NCBI RefSeq assembly: GCF_001571345.1
Contig: NZ_BCTP01000027.1
Span: forward strand, 1 to 40,090
Length of the DNA: 40,090 bases
From: Komagataeibacter xylinus NBRC 15237
Lineage (GTDB): Bacteria > Pseudomonadota > Alphaproteobacteria > Acetobacterales > Acetobacteraceae
Direction: 5' to 3'
The translations under genes were made by a program, and so were the position numbers. The notes under the pieces were generated by a model that was not told where the DNA came from, did not search any database, and saw only the letters and a list, made by a program, of their open reading frames with translations. Below, one piece after another: positions 8,281 through 15,169 of the stretch (position 1 is its first letter; the number at the start of each line of letters is the position of its first letter).

Positions 8281-9672
8281 ATGGCTTATGCTACGACCAA
8301 CCCTTATACTGGTGAAAAGCTGAAGACTTTCCCCGATGCTACGGATCAGGAAGTCCAGACCGCGCTGACCGATGCCTATGATGCCTTCAAGGCATGGCGC
8401 CACACCTCGTTTGCCAAACGTGCGGAAGTGATGAAGGCCGCAGGCGCCATCCTGCGCCGCGACATTGACAAATATGCCCGCCTGATCACGCTGGAAATGG
8501 GCAAGACGTATGCGGAATCCAAGGCCGAGACCATCCTGTCGGCAGAGATCTTCGAGTATTACGCCGAACATGCCGAGTGCCTGCTGAAAGCCGAGAAGCT
8601 GCCGGTCGCCAACCCCGATGAGGGCGAGGCCGTGATCATCCACCAGCCCCAGGGCATCGTTTTTGCCATCGAGCCGTGGAACTTCCCTTACTATCAGGTG
8701 GCCCGCATCATTGCGCCGCAGCTTTCGGCCGGTAACACGGTGCTGCTCAAGCATGCCTCCAACGTGCCGCAATGCGCCGCCGCCTTCGATACGCTGATGC
8801 AGGAAGCCGGCCTGCCCAAGGGTGGCTTCCGCAACCTGTATGCCGCCCGCCACCATACCGAGGTGATCCTGAGCGATTCGCGCGTGTGTGGCGTGGCCCT
8901 GACCGGCTCCGAAGGCGCTGGCGCCATTGTGGCAGGCGTCGCGGCCAAGGCGCTCAAGAAATCCACGATGGAACTTGGTGGTTCCGACGCGTTCGTGGTG
9001 CTCGAAGATGCCGACCTGGAAAAGACCGTGAAGTGGGCCGTGTTCGGACGCCACTGGAATGCGGGCCAGGTCTGTGTCTCGGCCAAGCGCCTGATCGTGG
9101 CTGATGCGATCTATGACCGCTTTGTGGAGCTGTACAAGAAGGGCGTTGCCAGCCTGAAGGCAGGCGACCCGATGGACCCGGCAACGCAGCTGGCCCCGCT
9201 CTCCTCGCAGAAGGCGGCGGACGACCTGCGCGCGCAGGTTGAAGAAGCCAAGAAGCACGGTGCCGTTGTGGAAGTGATTGGCGCGCCCGTGCCTGAAAAG
9301 GGCGCCTTCTTCCAGCCGCTGCTCATGACCAACCTGCACGAGAACAATGAAGCCCGCCACTGGGAGTTCTTTGGCCCCGTAACGCAACTCTACCGCGCCA
9401 AGGACGAGGCTGATGCCATCCGCATCGCCAATGATTCACCCTATGGCCTGGGTGGCGCTGTCTTCACGAAGGACACCAAGCGCGGCGTGAAGGTGGCCGA
9501 GCAGATCTATACCGGCATGGTCTACGTCAACCACCCGACCATGGTGAAAGCCGACCTGCCGTTTGGCGGCGTGGCCCGCTCGGGCTATGGCCGTGAACTG
9601 ATCGGCCTTGGCATCAAGGAATTCGTCAATCACAAGCTGATCGACGTGGTGAACATCGACGCCCCGTTCTGA
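8281..9672 (+). CDS. sad: NAD(P)-dependent aldehyde dehydrogenase, succinate-semialdehyde (Sad/YneI) type
   Basis: This 463-residue aldehyde dehydrogenase oxidises an aldehyde to the acid with NAD(P)+. The general base is Glu231 in MELGGSD and the catalytic nucleophile is Cys265 in NAGQVCVSAKR; PWNFP and FGPV are also present. Length and the LKHASNVPQCA and GQVC-SAKR segments resemble E. coli Sad (YneI) succinate-semialdehyde dehydrogenase more than GabD. Start 8281 has AAGGA 11 bases upstream; an in-frame ATG at 8203 adds an unconserved leader. No GABA transaminase gene is nearby, so the true substrate could be another short aldehyde. A long hairpin follows the stop. Confidence 0.88.
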   Translation: MAYATTNPYTGEKLKTFPDATDQEVQTALTDAYDAFKAWRHTSFAKRAEVMKAAGAILRRDIDKYARLITLEMGKTYAESKAETILSAEIFEYYAEHAECLLKAEKLPVANPDEGEAVIIHQPQGIVFAIEPWNFPYYQVARIIAPQLSAGNTVLLKHASNVPQCAAAFDTLMQEAGLPKGGFRNLYAARHHTEVILSDSRVCGVALTGSEGAGAIVAGVAAKALKKSTMELGGSDAFVVLEDADLEKTVKWAVFGRHWNAGQVCVSAKRLIVADAIYDRFVELYKKGVASLKAGDPMDPATQLAPLSSQKAADDLRAQVEEAKKHGAVVEVIGAPVPEKGAFFQPLLMTNLHENNEARHWEFFGPVTQLYRAKDEADAIRIANDSPYGLGGAVFTKDTKRGVKVAEQIYTGMVYVNHPTMVKADLPFGGVARSGYGRELIGLGIKEFVNHKLIDVVNIDAPF

Positions 9673-9683
9673 TGCGCTAAAAC

Positions 9684-9722
9684 CGGGCACTGGCCGGGGC
9701 ATGACGCCCTGGCCGGTGCCCG
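9684..9722. terminator. Long GC-rich hairpin after the aldehyde dehydrogenase gene
   Basis: A 17-bp RNA stem with two G-U pairs (9684-9700 with 9706-9722, loop ATGAC) follows the stop by 11 bases. There is no T-run, so it may be a Rho-assisted or bidirectional terminator between this gene and the convergent membrane protein gene. Confidence 0.65.
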
Positions 9723-9791
9723 TCCGCCGCACCTGGCCAAAAAACTTTACTTTCAGAAAACAAAGCCTGACTTTTTATTATTCCGGTTCAG

Positions 9792-10355
9792 TCACGCAAT
9801 AATTTTTCCGGGCATGAACATACAGCGTATCGCGCCTTCAATACCCAGATGCGCCCCATGAAACAGCACGGCCACGCACGCCACCCCAGGCAGCAGATAG
9901 AGCCATAAGCGCTGCGGCACAGGCCCGCACGCCCGACCAAGCACCACGCCTGCGACACAGCCAATCACCCCGCCTGTTACAACCTCGAACAGGGTGTGGG
10001 CATGCAACGCTACGCGGGTGCACGCCATGGCAATGCCAATGCCCGATAACGGCATCAGCATAAGTGCTGGAAAACGCATGAAATACCGCTGCCCCAGCAG
10101 CACGAGAAGGCCGCCATACACCATGCACGCCGCCGCGACATGCCCGCTAGGGCTAATGATGGCAGTATGCTCAATGGCGGCATAATAAAGACCGGCTATT
10201 TTAAGCAGCAGCATGACCGCCAGCATTGCAACCGCCGTCACGGTCCAGACCACGGCGCCACGCCACCATCCGTACACAGTCATGATAAGGGCCACGGTTA
10301 CCATCACCGGCAGCATCACGGCCTGATCGGCAAAATCGGTGATGAAATGCAGCAT
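9792..10355 (-). CDS. PAP2-like (phosphatidic acid phosphatase-type) membrane protein
   Basis: This 187-residue integral membrane protein has about six hydrophobic segments. It keeps the core PAP2 signature: SPSGHVAAA (the PSGH motif) and TRVALHAHTLFE (the R-x5-H-x3-D motif with Glu in place of Asp). The upstream K-x6-RP motif is not seen, so catalysis may be altered. PAP2 enzymes remove phosphate from lipids such as phosphatidic acid or undecaprenyl pyrophosphate on the periplasmic face. The gene is convergent with the aldehyde dehydrogenase and appears to stand alone. Assignment to the superfamily is reasonable; the substrate is unknown. Confidence 0.75.
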   Translation of the reverse strand: MLHFITDFADQAVMLPVMVTVALIMTVYGWWRGAVVWTVTAVAMLAVMLLLKIAGLYYAAIEHTAIISPSGHVAAACMVYGGLLVLLGQRYFMRFPALMLMPLSGIGIAMACTRVALHAHTLFEVVTGGVIGCVAGVVLGRACGPVPQRLWLYLLPGVACVAVLFHGAHLGIEGAIRCMFMPGKIIA

Positions 10356-10549
10356 GATGATCTGGTGCCCCGTTTTGCGCCTGTCGTGCCTATCACAGAG
10401 ACCGCCCGGTCGCCAGCGGACACCATTCGGGTGCCACCTGCAGCATTCGGTCGCGCCTGGATCAGTATGGTGCCTACCCTTACCATCAAAGCAGCTACAG
10501 CGCCCGACATCTCGCTTGAAGGGTAGAGTCCGTCTGCTATGCTTGTGGC

Positions 10550-10828
10550 ATGCGCTACTGGATCAAACGGATCTTGCTGCAATCCGGGGAGGTCGTGACC
10601 GAACGCGAACTCCGCGCTGATCAGAACCTTTTCAACGGCCCGGTTCCCACCGTGGGTGATACGGTGAACGTTGAATGCCGTGGGCGCACATTCGCGGCAA
10701 CGGTCATCTGGGGCCATTGGCCAGACAGAAACCATGCGCCAGACACGATCGTTCCACTACGGGTAGAAGAACACGGCTTTGATGCAGCGAAAACGCCCGT
10801 GCGTTTTCCACCTCGGCACAAAAAGTAG
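10550..10828 (+). CDS. Hypothetical protein
   Basis: This 92-residue hydrophilic protein is not recognised. It begins MRYWIKRILLQSGEVV, has a predicted beta-rich middle (VGDTVNVECRGRTFAATVIWG) and a basic proline-containing tail. The beta-rich part looks like a small barrel-like domain, but no family is claimed. Codon use and GC match its neighbours, which supports it being real. It lies between the minus-strand PAP2-like gene and a repeat-rich gap, with nothing to suggest an operon. Confidence 0.55.
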   Translation: MRYWIKRILLQSGEVVTERELRADQNLFNGPVPTVGDTVNVECRGRTFAATVIWGHWPDRNHAPDTIVPLRVEEHGFDAAKTPVRFPPRHKK

Positions 10829-10893
10829 TTATTTCAGAGGGTTGGTTTTTTACTGTCGTGTTGGGGCGATACTTTTGTTCTGACAGCATTTTA

Positions 10894-10914
10894 CAGACTG
10901 TTTGAAACAGTCTG
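10894..10914. repeat. Perfect palindrome, 10-bp arms
   Basis: Arms CAGACTGTTT and AAACAGTCTG flank a single central G. It lies 66 bases after the hypothetical gene and 24 bases before repeat copy B. No T-run follows, so it could be a protein-binding palindrome or part of a terminator region. Confidence 0.75.
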
Positions 10915-10937
10915 CCCGGAAAACATCCAGAAATCAT

Positions 10938-11019
10938 AAAGAATTTTCTGGTGAAGCTTTTTTCAGAAAGCTTCGAAAAATGCCACCTTCTCGAAAAAAG
11001 ACGGCACCCGAAAACCTTT
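10938..11019 (-). repeat. Dispersed foldback repeat, copy B (full length, inverted)
   Basis: Read on the minus strand this matches copy C end to end: an outer AAGG/CCTT-type arm with TTTTCGGG and its partner, the GCCG hairpin and the GAAGC/GCTTC hairpin, with scattered substitutions. It lies between the hypothetical gene and the 3' end of the dehydrogenase operon. Confidence 0.8.
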
Positions 11020-11069
11020 ATCATTATTTATCAATGAGTTGTTTTTAAACAGTATCTTAAAGACCAGAT

Positions 11070-11111
11070 CCGGCGGCCCTGCAACCATCAGTAAGGATGC
11101 AGGGCCGCCGG
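11070..11111 (-). terminator. Hairpin ending the dehydrogenase operon
   Basis: A perfect 14-bp stem (CCGGCGGCCCTGCA/TGCAGGGCCGCCGG, 11070-11083 with 11098-11111) has a 14-base loop and starts 12 bases after the cytochrome stop. On the minus strand it is followed by ATCTGGTCTTT, a weak T-rich stretch. Confidence 0.75.
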
Positions 11112-11123
11112 GGCTTGGGGCCT

Positions 11124-12446
11124 TTAGGGAGTCTTGGGCAGTTCCGTGCCCATTTTTTCCACCTGCTCGGCAGTGACACCATGGTCGCCGCTGCCAAAGG
11201 TGGCCGTGACGTAGTTGACCACGCTGGCAATCTCGGCATTGCTCAGGCGCTGCACGTCAGAGCTCTGGTTGAAGGCAGGCATATGCACATGCACCCCGCC
11301 CGCATTACGGTCCACGCCATTGAGCACGGCCATGATCAGGTCATCGGGCCGCGCCGAGCCCACAACCGAGTTATGGAACAGCGAGGGCGCATAATGGTCG
11401 GCCGTGCCCGCGCCATTGCCGCCATGGCAGGCCGCGCAGTTCGCATCATAGATCTGCGCGCCATCCATCTGGGCAAGATTGTCGATGCGGGTGAGTTCAC
11501 CCGAGCGGACATCCGCCTGCTCGAGCGGCTTGCCATACTGCTCGCGCGGGCTGTGCTCGGCCTCGTCATCCTTGGCAGGCACCTGCAGGATGTAGGCTGC
11601 AAGCGCGTGCAGGTCATCATCCGTCAGGTGACTGGTGCTGTGCTCCACCGCCTCGCCCATCGGGCCGGCTGCCTGGCTCAGGCCAGCCACATGGCCGGTC
11701 TTGAGGTATTCAACGAGGTTGTCCTCGCTCCAGTTACCGATGCCGCCCGTCTTGCTGGAAGTGATGTTGGGGGCATACCACCCGAGCAGGCTCGCGCCTG
11801 CAAGGTAGCTATCCTCTTTCTCGCTCAGCATGATGTTGCGCGGGGTATGGCAGGTGCCGCAATGCTCAAGGGCATGGGCGAGGTATTTGCCCCGGCGCAT
11901 CTTGTCAAAGGTGGCGGAATCACCCGTCTCCGGGGTTTCGCTGGTCGCCACCATGTTCCACAGGCCCATGGTGATGCGCAGGTTGGCCGGGAAGTTGAGT
12001 GATGTGACCGGCGGCGTCTCGGCCACCGGCTTCACCCCATGCATGAACCACGTGTACAGCGCCTTCACGTCGCCATCCGTCATGCCGGCGTAGGACACGT
12101 AGGGCATGGCGGGATAAAGCCTGCTGCCATCACGGCGAATGCCATGGCGCAGGCTCTTCTCGAAATCCTCTTCCGTGTATTTTCCAATGCCATGATCGGG
12201 ATCAGGCGTGATGTTGGTCGTCACCACATCGCCCATGGGCGTGGTGATCTTCAACCCCCCCGCGAAAGGCTTGCCGCCGGGTGCGGTATGACAGGCGACG
12301 CAGTCGCCCGCCGTGGCGATGTATTCGCCACGGGCCATGAGGTCGGCAGAAGGATCATCCGCCCGGGCGGGAACGGCGGAAAATGTTGCAAGAGCAGTGC
12401 CTGCGGTCAGGACCGACCACAGGATCTTGCGCGTTACGTCAGGCAT
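11124..12446 (-). CDS. Triheme cytochrome c subunit of a membrane-bound FAD dehydrogenase
   Basis: This 440-residue periplasmic cytochrome has a cleavable signal peptide (to about residue 29, PARA) and three CxxCH heme sites: CVACH (Cys49-His53), CGTCH and CAACH. This is the cytochrome subunit of the three-subunit sorbitol, gluconate, 2-ketogluconate or fructose dehydrogenases of acetic acid bacteria. It takes electrons from the flavin subunit and passes them to ubiquinone in the inner membrane. The start at 12446 overlaps the stop of the large-subunit gene by eight bases, and an earlier in-frame start at 12488 lies inside that gene. The gene itself is intact although the large-subunit gene before it is frameshifted, so an orphan cytochrome could still be made. 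Confidence 0.9.
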   Translation of the reverse strand: MPDVTRKILWSVLTAGTALATFSAVPARADDPSADLMARGEYIATAGDCVACHTAPGGKPFAGGLKITTPMGDVVTTNITPDPDHGIGKYTEEDFEKSLRHGIRRDGSRLYPAMPYVSYAGMTDGDVKALYTWFMHGVKPVAETPPVTSLNFPANLRITMGLWNMVATSETPETGDSATFDKMRRGKYLAHALEHCGTCHTPRNIMLSEKEDSYLAGASLLGWYAPNITSSKTGGIGNWSEDNLVEYLKTGHVAGLSQAAGPMGEAVEHSTSHLTDDDLHALAAYILQVPAKDDEAEHSPREQYGKPLEQADVRSGELTRIDNLAQMDGAQIYDANCAACHGGNGAGTADHYAPSLFHNSVVGSARPDDLIMAVLNGVDRNAGGVHVHMPAFNQSSDVQRLSNAEIASVVNYVTATFGSGDHGVTAEQVEKMGTELPKTP

Positions 12447-14075
12447 GGGCGAGTTCTTTTTTAAGCGTATCAGCCACGCGCAGGGCAAGTGCGGCGACTG
12501 TCAGGGTGATGTTGCCGGTTCCGACCGAAGAGAAAACGGACGAACTCGCGATGAACAGGTTCTCGTGGTCATGCGTGCGGCAGAAGCCGTCCACCACGGA
12601 ATCCGTCGGGTCGGTGCCCATGATGGTGCTGCCCGCGGGATGGTCCTGCGGGAAGTAGCCGGGCGTCCATTCCTCGTCCGTGCCGTGCATGAGGCCGATC
12701 AGGTCGCGGAACAGGCCGCGCGTGTGCTCGCAGCTCTTCACGGTATATTCGGGCAGCTTGTAATAGACCTCGGGGTGCGGGATGCCGAGTATGTCCTTGT
12801 TGGTCTTGCTCAGCGTCAGGCGGTTGTCCGGGTCGGCCAAGCCTTCGTTATGGCTGAACAGGCGCACCGTGTGCGAGGCGAGATAGCGGATCTGCTCCTC
12901 AAGCTCGCGGCCCACATACCCCTTGGCGATGGCAAGCTGCGTGGCAAGGTCAACCTGGTTGTCATCGACCATGTGCACGAGATACGCACCGCGCTCGTTG
13001 CGCCAGTCACCATCGCGGAAATTGTCGATCACGTTGGTTTCAAGCGGGCCACGACCGGGCCACAGGGCCTTGTCGCCACTGATGAAGCTCACCTGCACGC
13101 CGGTGTGGTCCATCATGTTGCGGCCAACATGGCCCGAACTGTTGGCAATGCCGTCCGGGCTCTGCTCATCGGCGGAGAACAGCATGAGCTTCGCGGTCTC
13201 GATGCAATGCGCCGCGATCACGAAATACTTGCCGGTCACACGGTGCGAGCCCTTGTCGGGATCGTAATAATGCACTGCGGTAACGCGCTTGTTGGCGCTG
13301 TCACGCTCGATTCGGTACACCACGGCGTTGGGCACGAACTTCGCCCCCGCCGCCTCGGCATGATAGACGGAGTAGCTGCCGTTATACATCGCCCCGATCG
13401 GGCAGATGGGCATGCAGTTGTTATGCCCCTCGCAGGTCGGGCGGCTGTCATACGGGCGGGTGTTGCGGGCCTGCGGCTCATGCACCACGCGATACGGCGT
13501 CTTCTCGCCAATCAGCTTGCGGAACTGCTGGGCGGCGTAGGAAATGGGCAGCGCATCCATCGGGTAAGGCTGCTTGCGCGGCGAGCCGAGGTCTTCCACC
13601 TTCGGGTCGGGGCCGCACACGCCCATCATCACCTCGGCCTGATAGTAGAACGGCTCGAGATCATCATATTTCAGTGCCCAGTCACGACCCTGGCCATAAC
13701 GGCTCTTGAGCTCGAAATCCGATGGCAGGTAACGCCACGCGCAGCCCGCCCAGTGCCAGGTGGTGCCACCATCATGCGCAGGTAGACCTGCTGGTAGGCC
13801 TCGGCATCGGGGCCGGTGGTGTGCAGGTAATCGTTGGGGGTGACCTGGTCGGGCGGATGCCGCGCCCAGGGCACTGCGGGGAACGGTCCCTGATAGGAGG
13901 GCTTGTTCTCGAGATTGCGGAAGTTCTCGACAAAATGCTGGCGGTCAACCCGTGGCCCGGCTTCGAGCACGATGACGGAAATACCCGCGCGCGCCAGTTC
14001 GTTGGCAATGGAGCTGCCAGCGACGCCGGAGCCGACGATTACGACGTCAGCAGATAGGTCTTGTTCGGACGGCAT
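12439..14075 (-). pseudogene. FAD-dependent GMC-type dehydrogenase large subunit, frameshifted
   Basis: Two reading frames on the minus strand together encode one GMC-family flavoprotein of about 545 residues. The first (from 14075) has the FAD-binding VVIVGSGVAGSSIANELARAG and runs correctly to YLRMM, then goes out of frame and ends at 13671. The second frame continues with GTTWHWAG and carries CEGHNNCMPICPIG, the three-Cys motif that binds a [3Fe-4S] cluster in fructose dehydrogenase-type subunits, and the C-terminal GSTIMGTD...NLFIASSSVF region. Restoring one G at about 13770 (complement: ATGATGGTGG where ATGATGGGTGG is expected) rejoins them. The family oxidises sorbitol, gluconate, 2-ketogluconate or fructose at the periplasmic face. 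The flanking subunit genes are intact. It is a real recent mutation or a sequencing error. Confidence 0.88.
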
Positions 14076-14092
14076 AAAAAAGGCTCCGGATA

Positions 14093-14707
14093 TCAGGTAG
14101 GTTCGATCACGAGTTTCGAAGGCGAAAGGGCAGGTTCCCCAGTGGGAACAGCCACTTCCGGCGGGGTCTGGGTCCAGTAGAACGGGCCACCCGTTGCATA
14201 GGTCTTGGGATAGATCGCATCCTTGGTGATGTCGAACATCAGCGCGGAGCGGTAGACCACGACCTTATGGTCGGCCAGGCCGCGATACCAGCCGGTCAGG
14301 ATATCCTGGATGACTGCCTTGAACGCGGGATCCTGATGCTCGGCGGCGGCGGCGAGCGCATGGGCGGAGGCAAAACTGCCGCCAGCCATGAAATCATGCA
14401 GCTTCTGGATCTGGTCGCGCCGCTCGGGCACGGCGTGGATGATGCCGGCATACAGGGCATTGCCAATGCGCGGGTCGAGCGCGTCACGGTCCGTCAGGCG
14501 CTGTGACAGGGCCATGAACAGCGGCACGACCGTGTCCTGCTCCGCCGTGGCGGCGATGCCCTGCCTGCTGCCCGTCACGACAACGGCGGCCCCGAGCGCA
14601 CCGATCAGCGCATCGCGGCGCGACATGCGCAGCGCCCGGTTCAGCCTGATGGCGTTGGGAGTGGAACGATGAATACTGGTAGGAAAACAGGGCCGGTCTG
14701 CAGCCAT
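14093..14707 (-). CDS. Small subunit of the FAD dehydrogenase complex (FAD-SLDH family, Tat signal)
   Basis: This 204-residue protein has a twin-arginine signal (MSRRDALIGALGAAVVV, around residues 28-44) and the pattern of the membrane-bound sorbitol dehydrogenase small-subunit family (PLFMALSQRLTDRDALDP; SALMFDITKDAI; TGGPFYW). In these complexes the small subunit is needed for export and stability of the flavin subunit, which lacks its own signal. The start at 14707 has GAGAGG upstream; the internal Met28 (14626) directly before the Tat motif has no clear Shine-Dalgarno. The small-large-cytochrome order is that of sorbitol dehydrogenase operons of Gluconobacter. Gluconate or 2-ketogluconate dehydrogenase is an alternative, since subunit sequences overlap in type. 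Confidence 0.82.
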   Translation of the reverse strand: MAADRPCFPTSIHRSTPNAIRLNRALRMSRRDALIGALGAAVVVTGSRQGIAATAEQDTVVPLFMALSQRLTDRDALDPRIGNALYAGIIHAVPERRDQIQKLHDFMAGGSFASAHALAAAAEHQDPAFKAVIQDILTGWYRGLADHKVVVYRSALMFDITKDAIYPKTYATGGPFYWTQTPPEVAVPTGEPALSPSKLVIEPT

Positions 14708-15169
14708 CTAGCGTCGCCTCTCATGCACGTTGGTCCAGCAGGAATGCCGGGAGACAGGCATGACCATGCGGGATGCAATAGTGTTTATACCGATACAGCC
14801 ACTTACTGCAGTCCTGCAACCTTTTATACCCCTATGTCCGCGTATAGCAGCTTCACGTCTCACGAGTAAAAGTGGCGACTACCGGGGGGAAGGACATGCT
14901 TTGTAAAAATATAGTGACAGGGCCGGGCCGCCGAGCACCACAACCACAGGCTGCCTCCGTGGCGACAGAACCATGAATGTCGGCGATTACAATGGGATAA
15001 TGCATGCTGATTATAAAACACGCTTAATATGCATTGAAAAAGTATCATTAATATTTCATATTTCCATGAACACGATACCTCCATACCTGTTCTTTTCCCG
15101 CCTCCACCAGGCCACGACCATGCTCCAGGGGGCAGTTTTTTAAAATCGCCGCCCCGGACACGCCCTCCA
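14708..15169. other. Intergenic region between dehydrogenase operon and TonB receptor
   Basis: No gene is seen. It should hold the promoter of the dehydrogenase operon (minus strand); a TATAAA flanked by GGGG on that strand near 14822-14835 is a possible -10. The stretch 14960-15065 is AT-rich. A weak foldback (GGGGC/GCCCC around an AT-rich centre) near 15127-15155 lies just after the receptor stop. Confidence 0.4.

Noticed and set aside
12313-13785. 490-codon plus-strand frame opposite the dehydrogenase large subunit
   Set aside because: It is an antisense artefact of high-GC coding DNA; the minus strand carries FAD, Fe-S and GMC motifs.
14822-14860. CsoR-like half site before the dehydrogenase operon (GGGGTATAAAA on the minus strand)
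   Set aside because: Only the right half resembles the copper boxes; there is no inverted partner, so it is treated as a possible -10 only.
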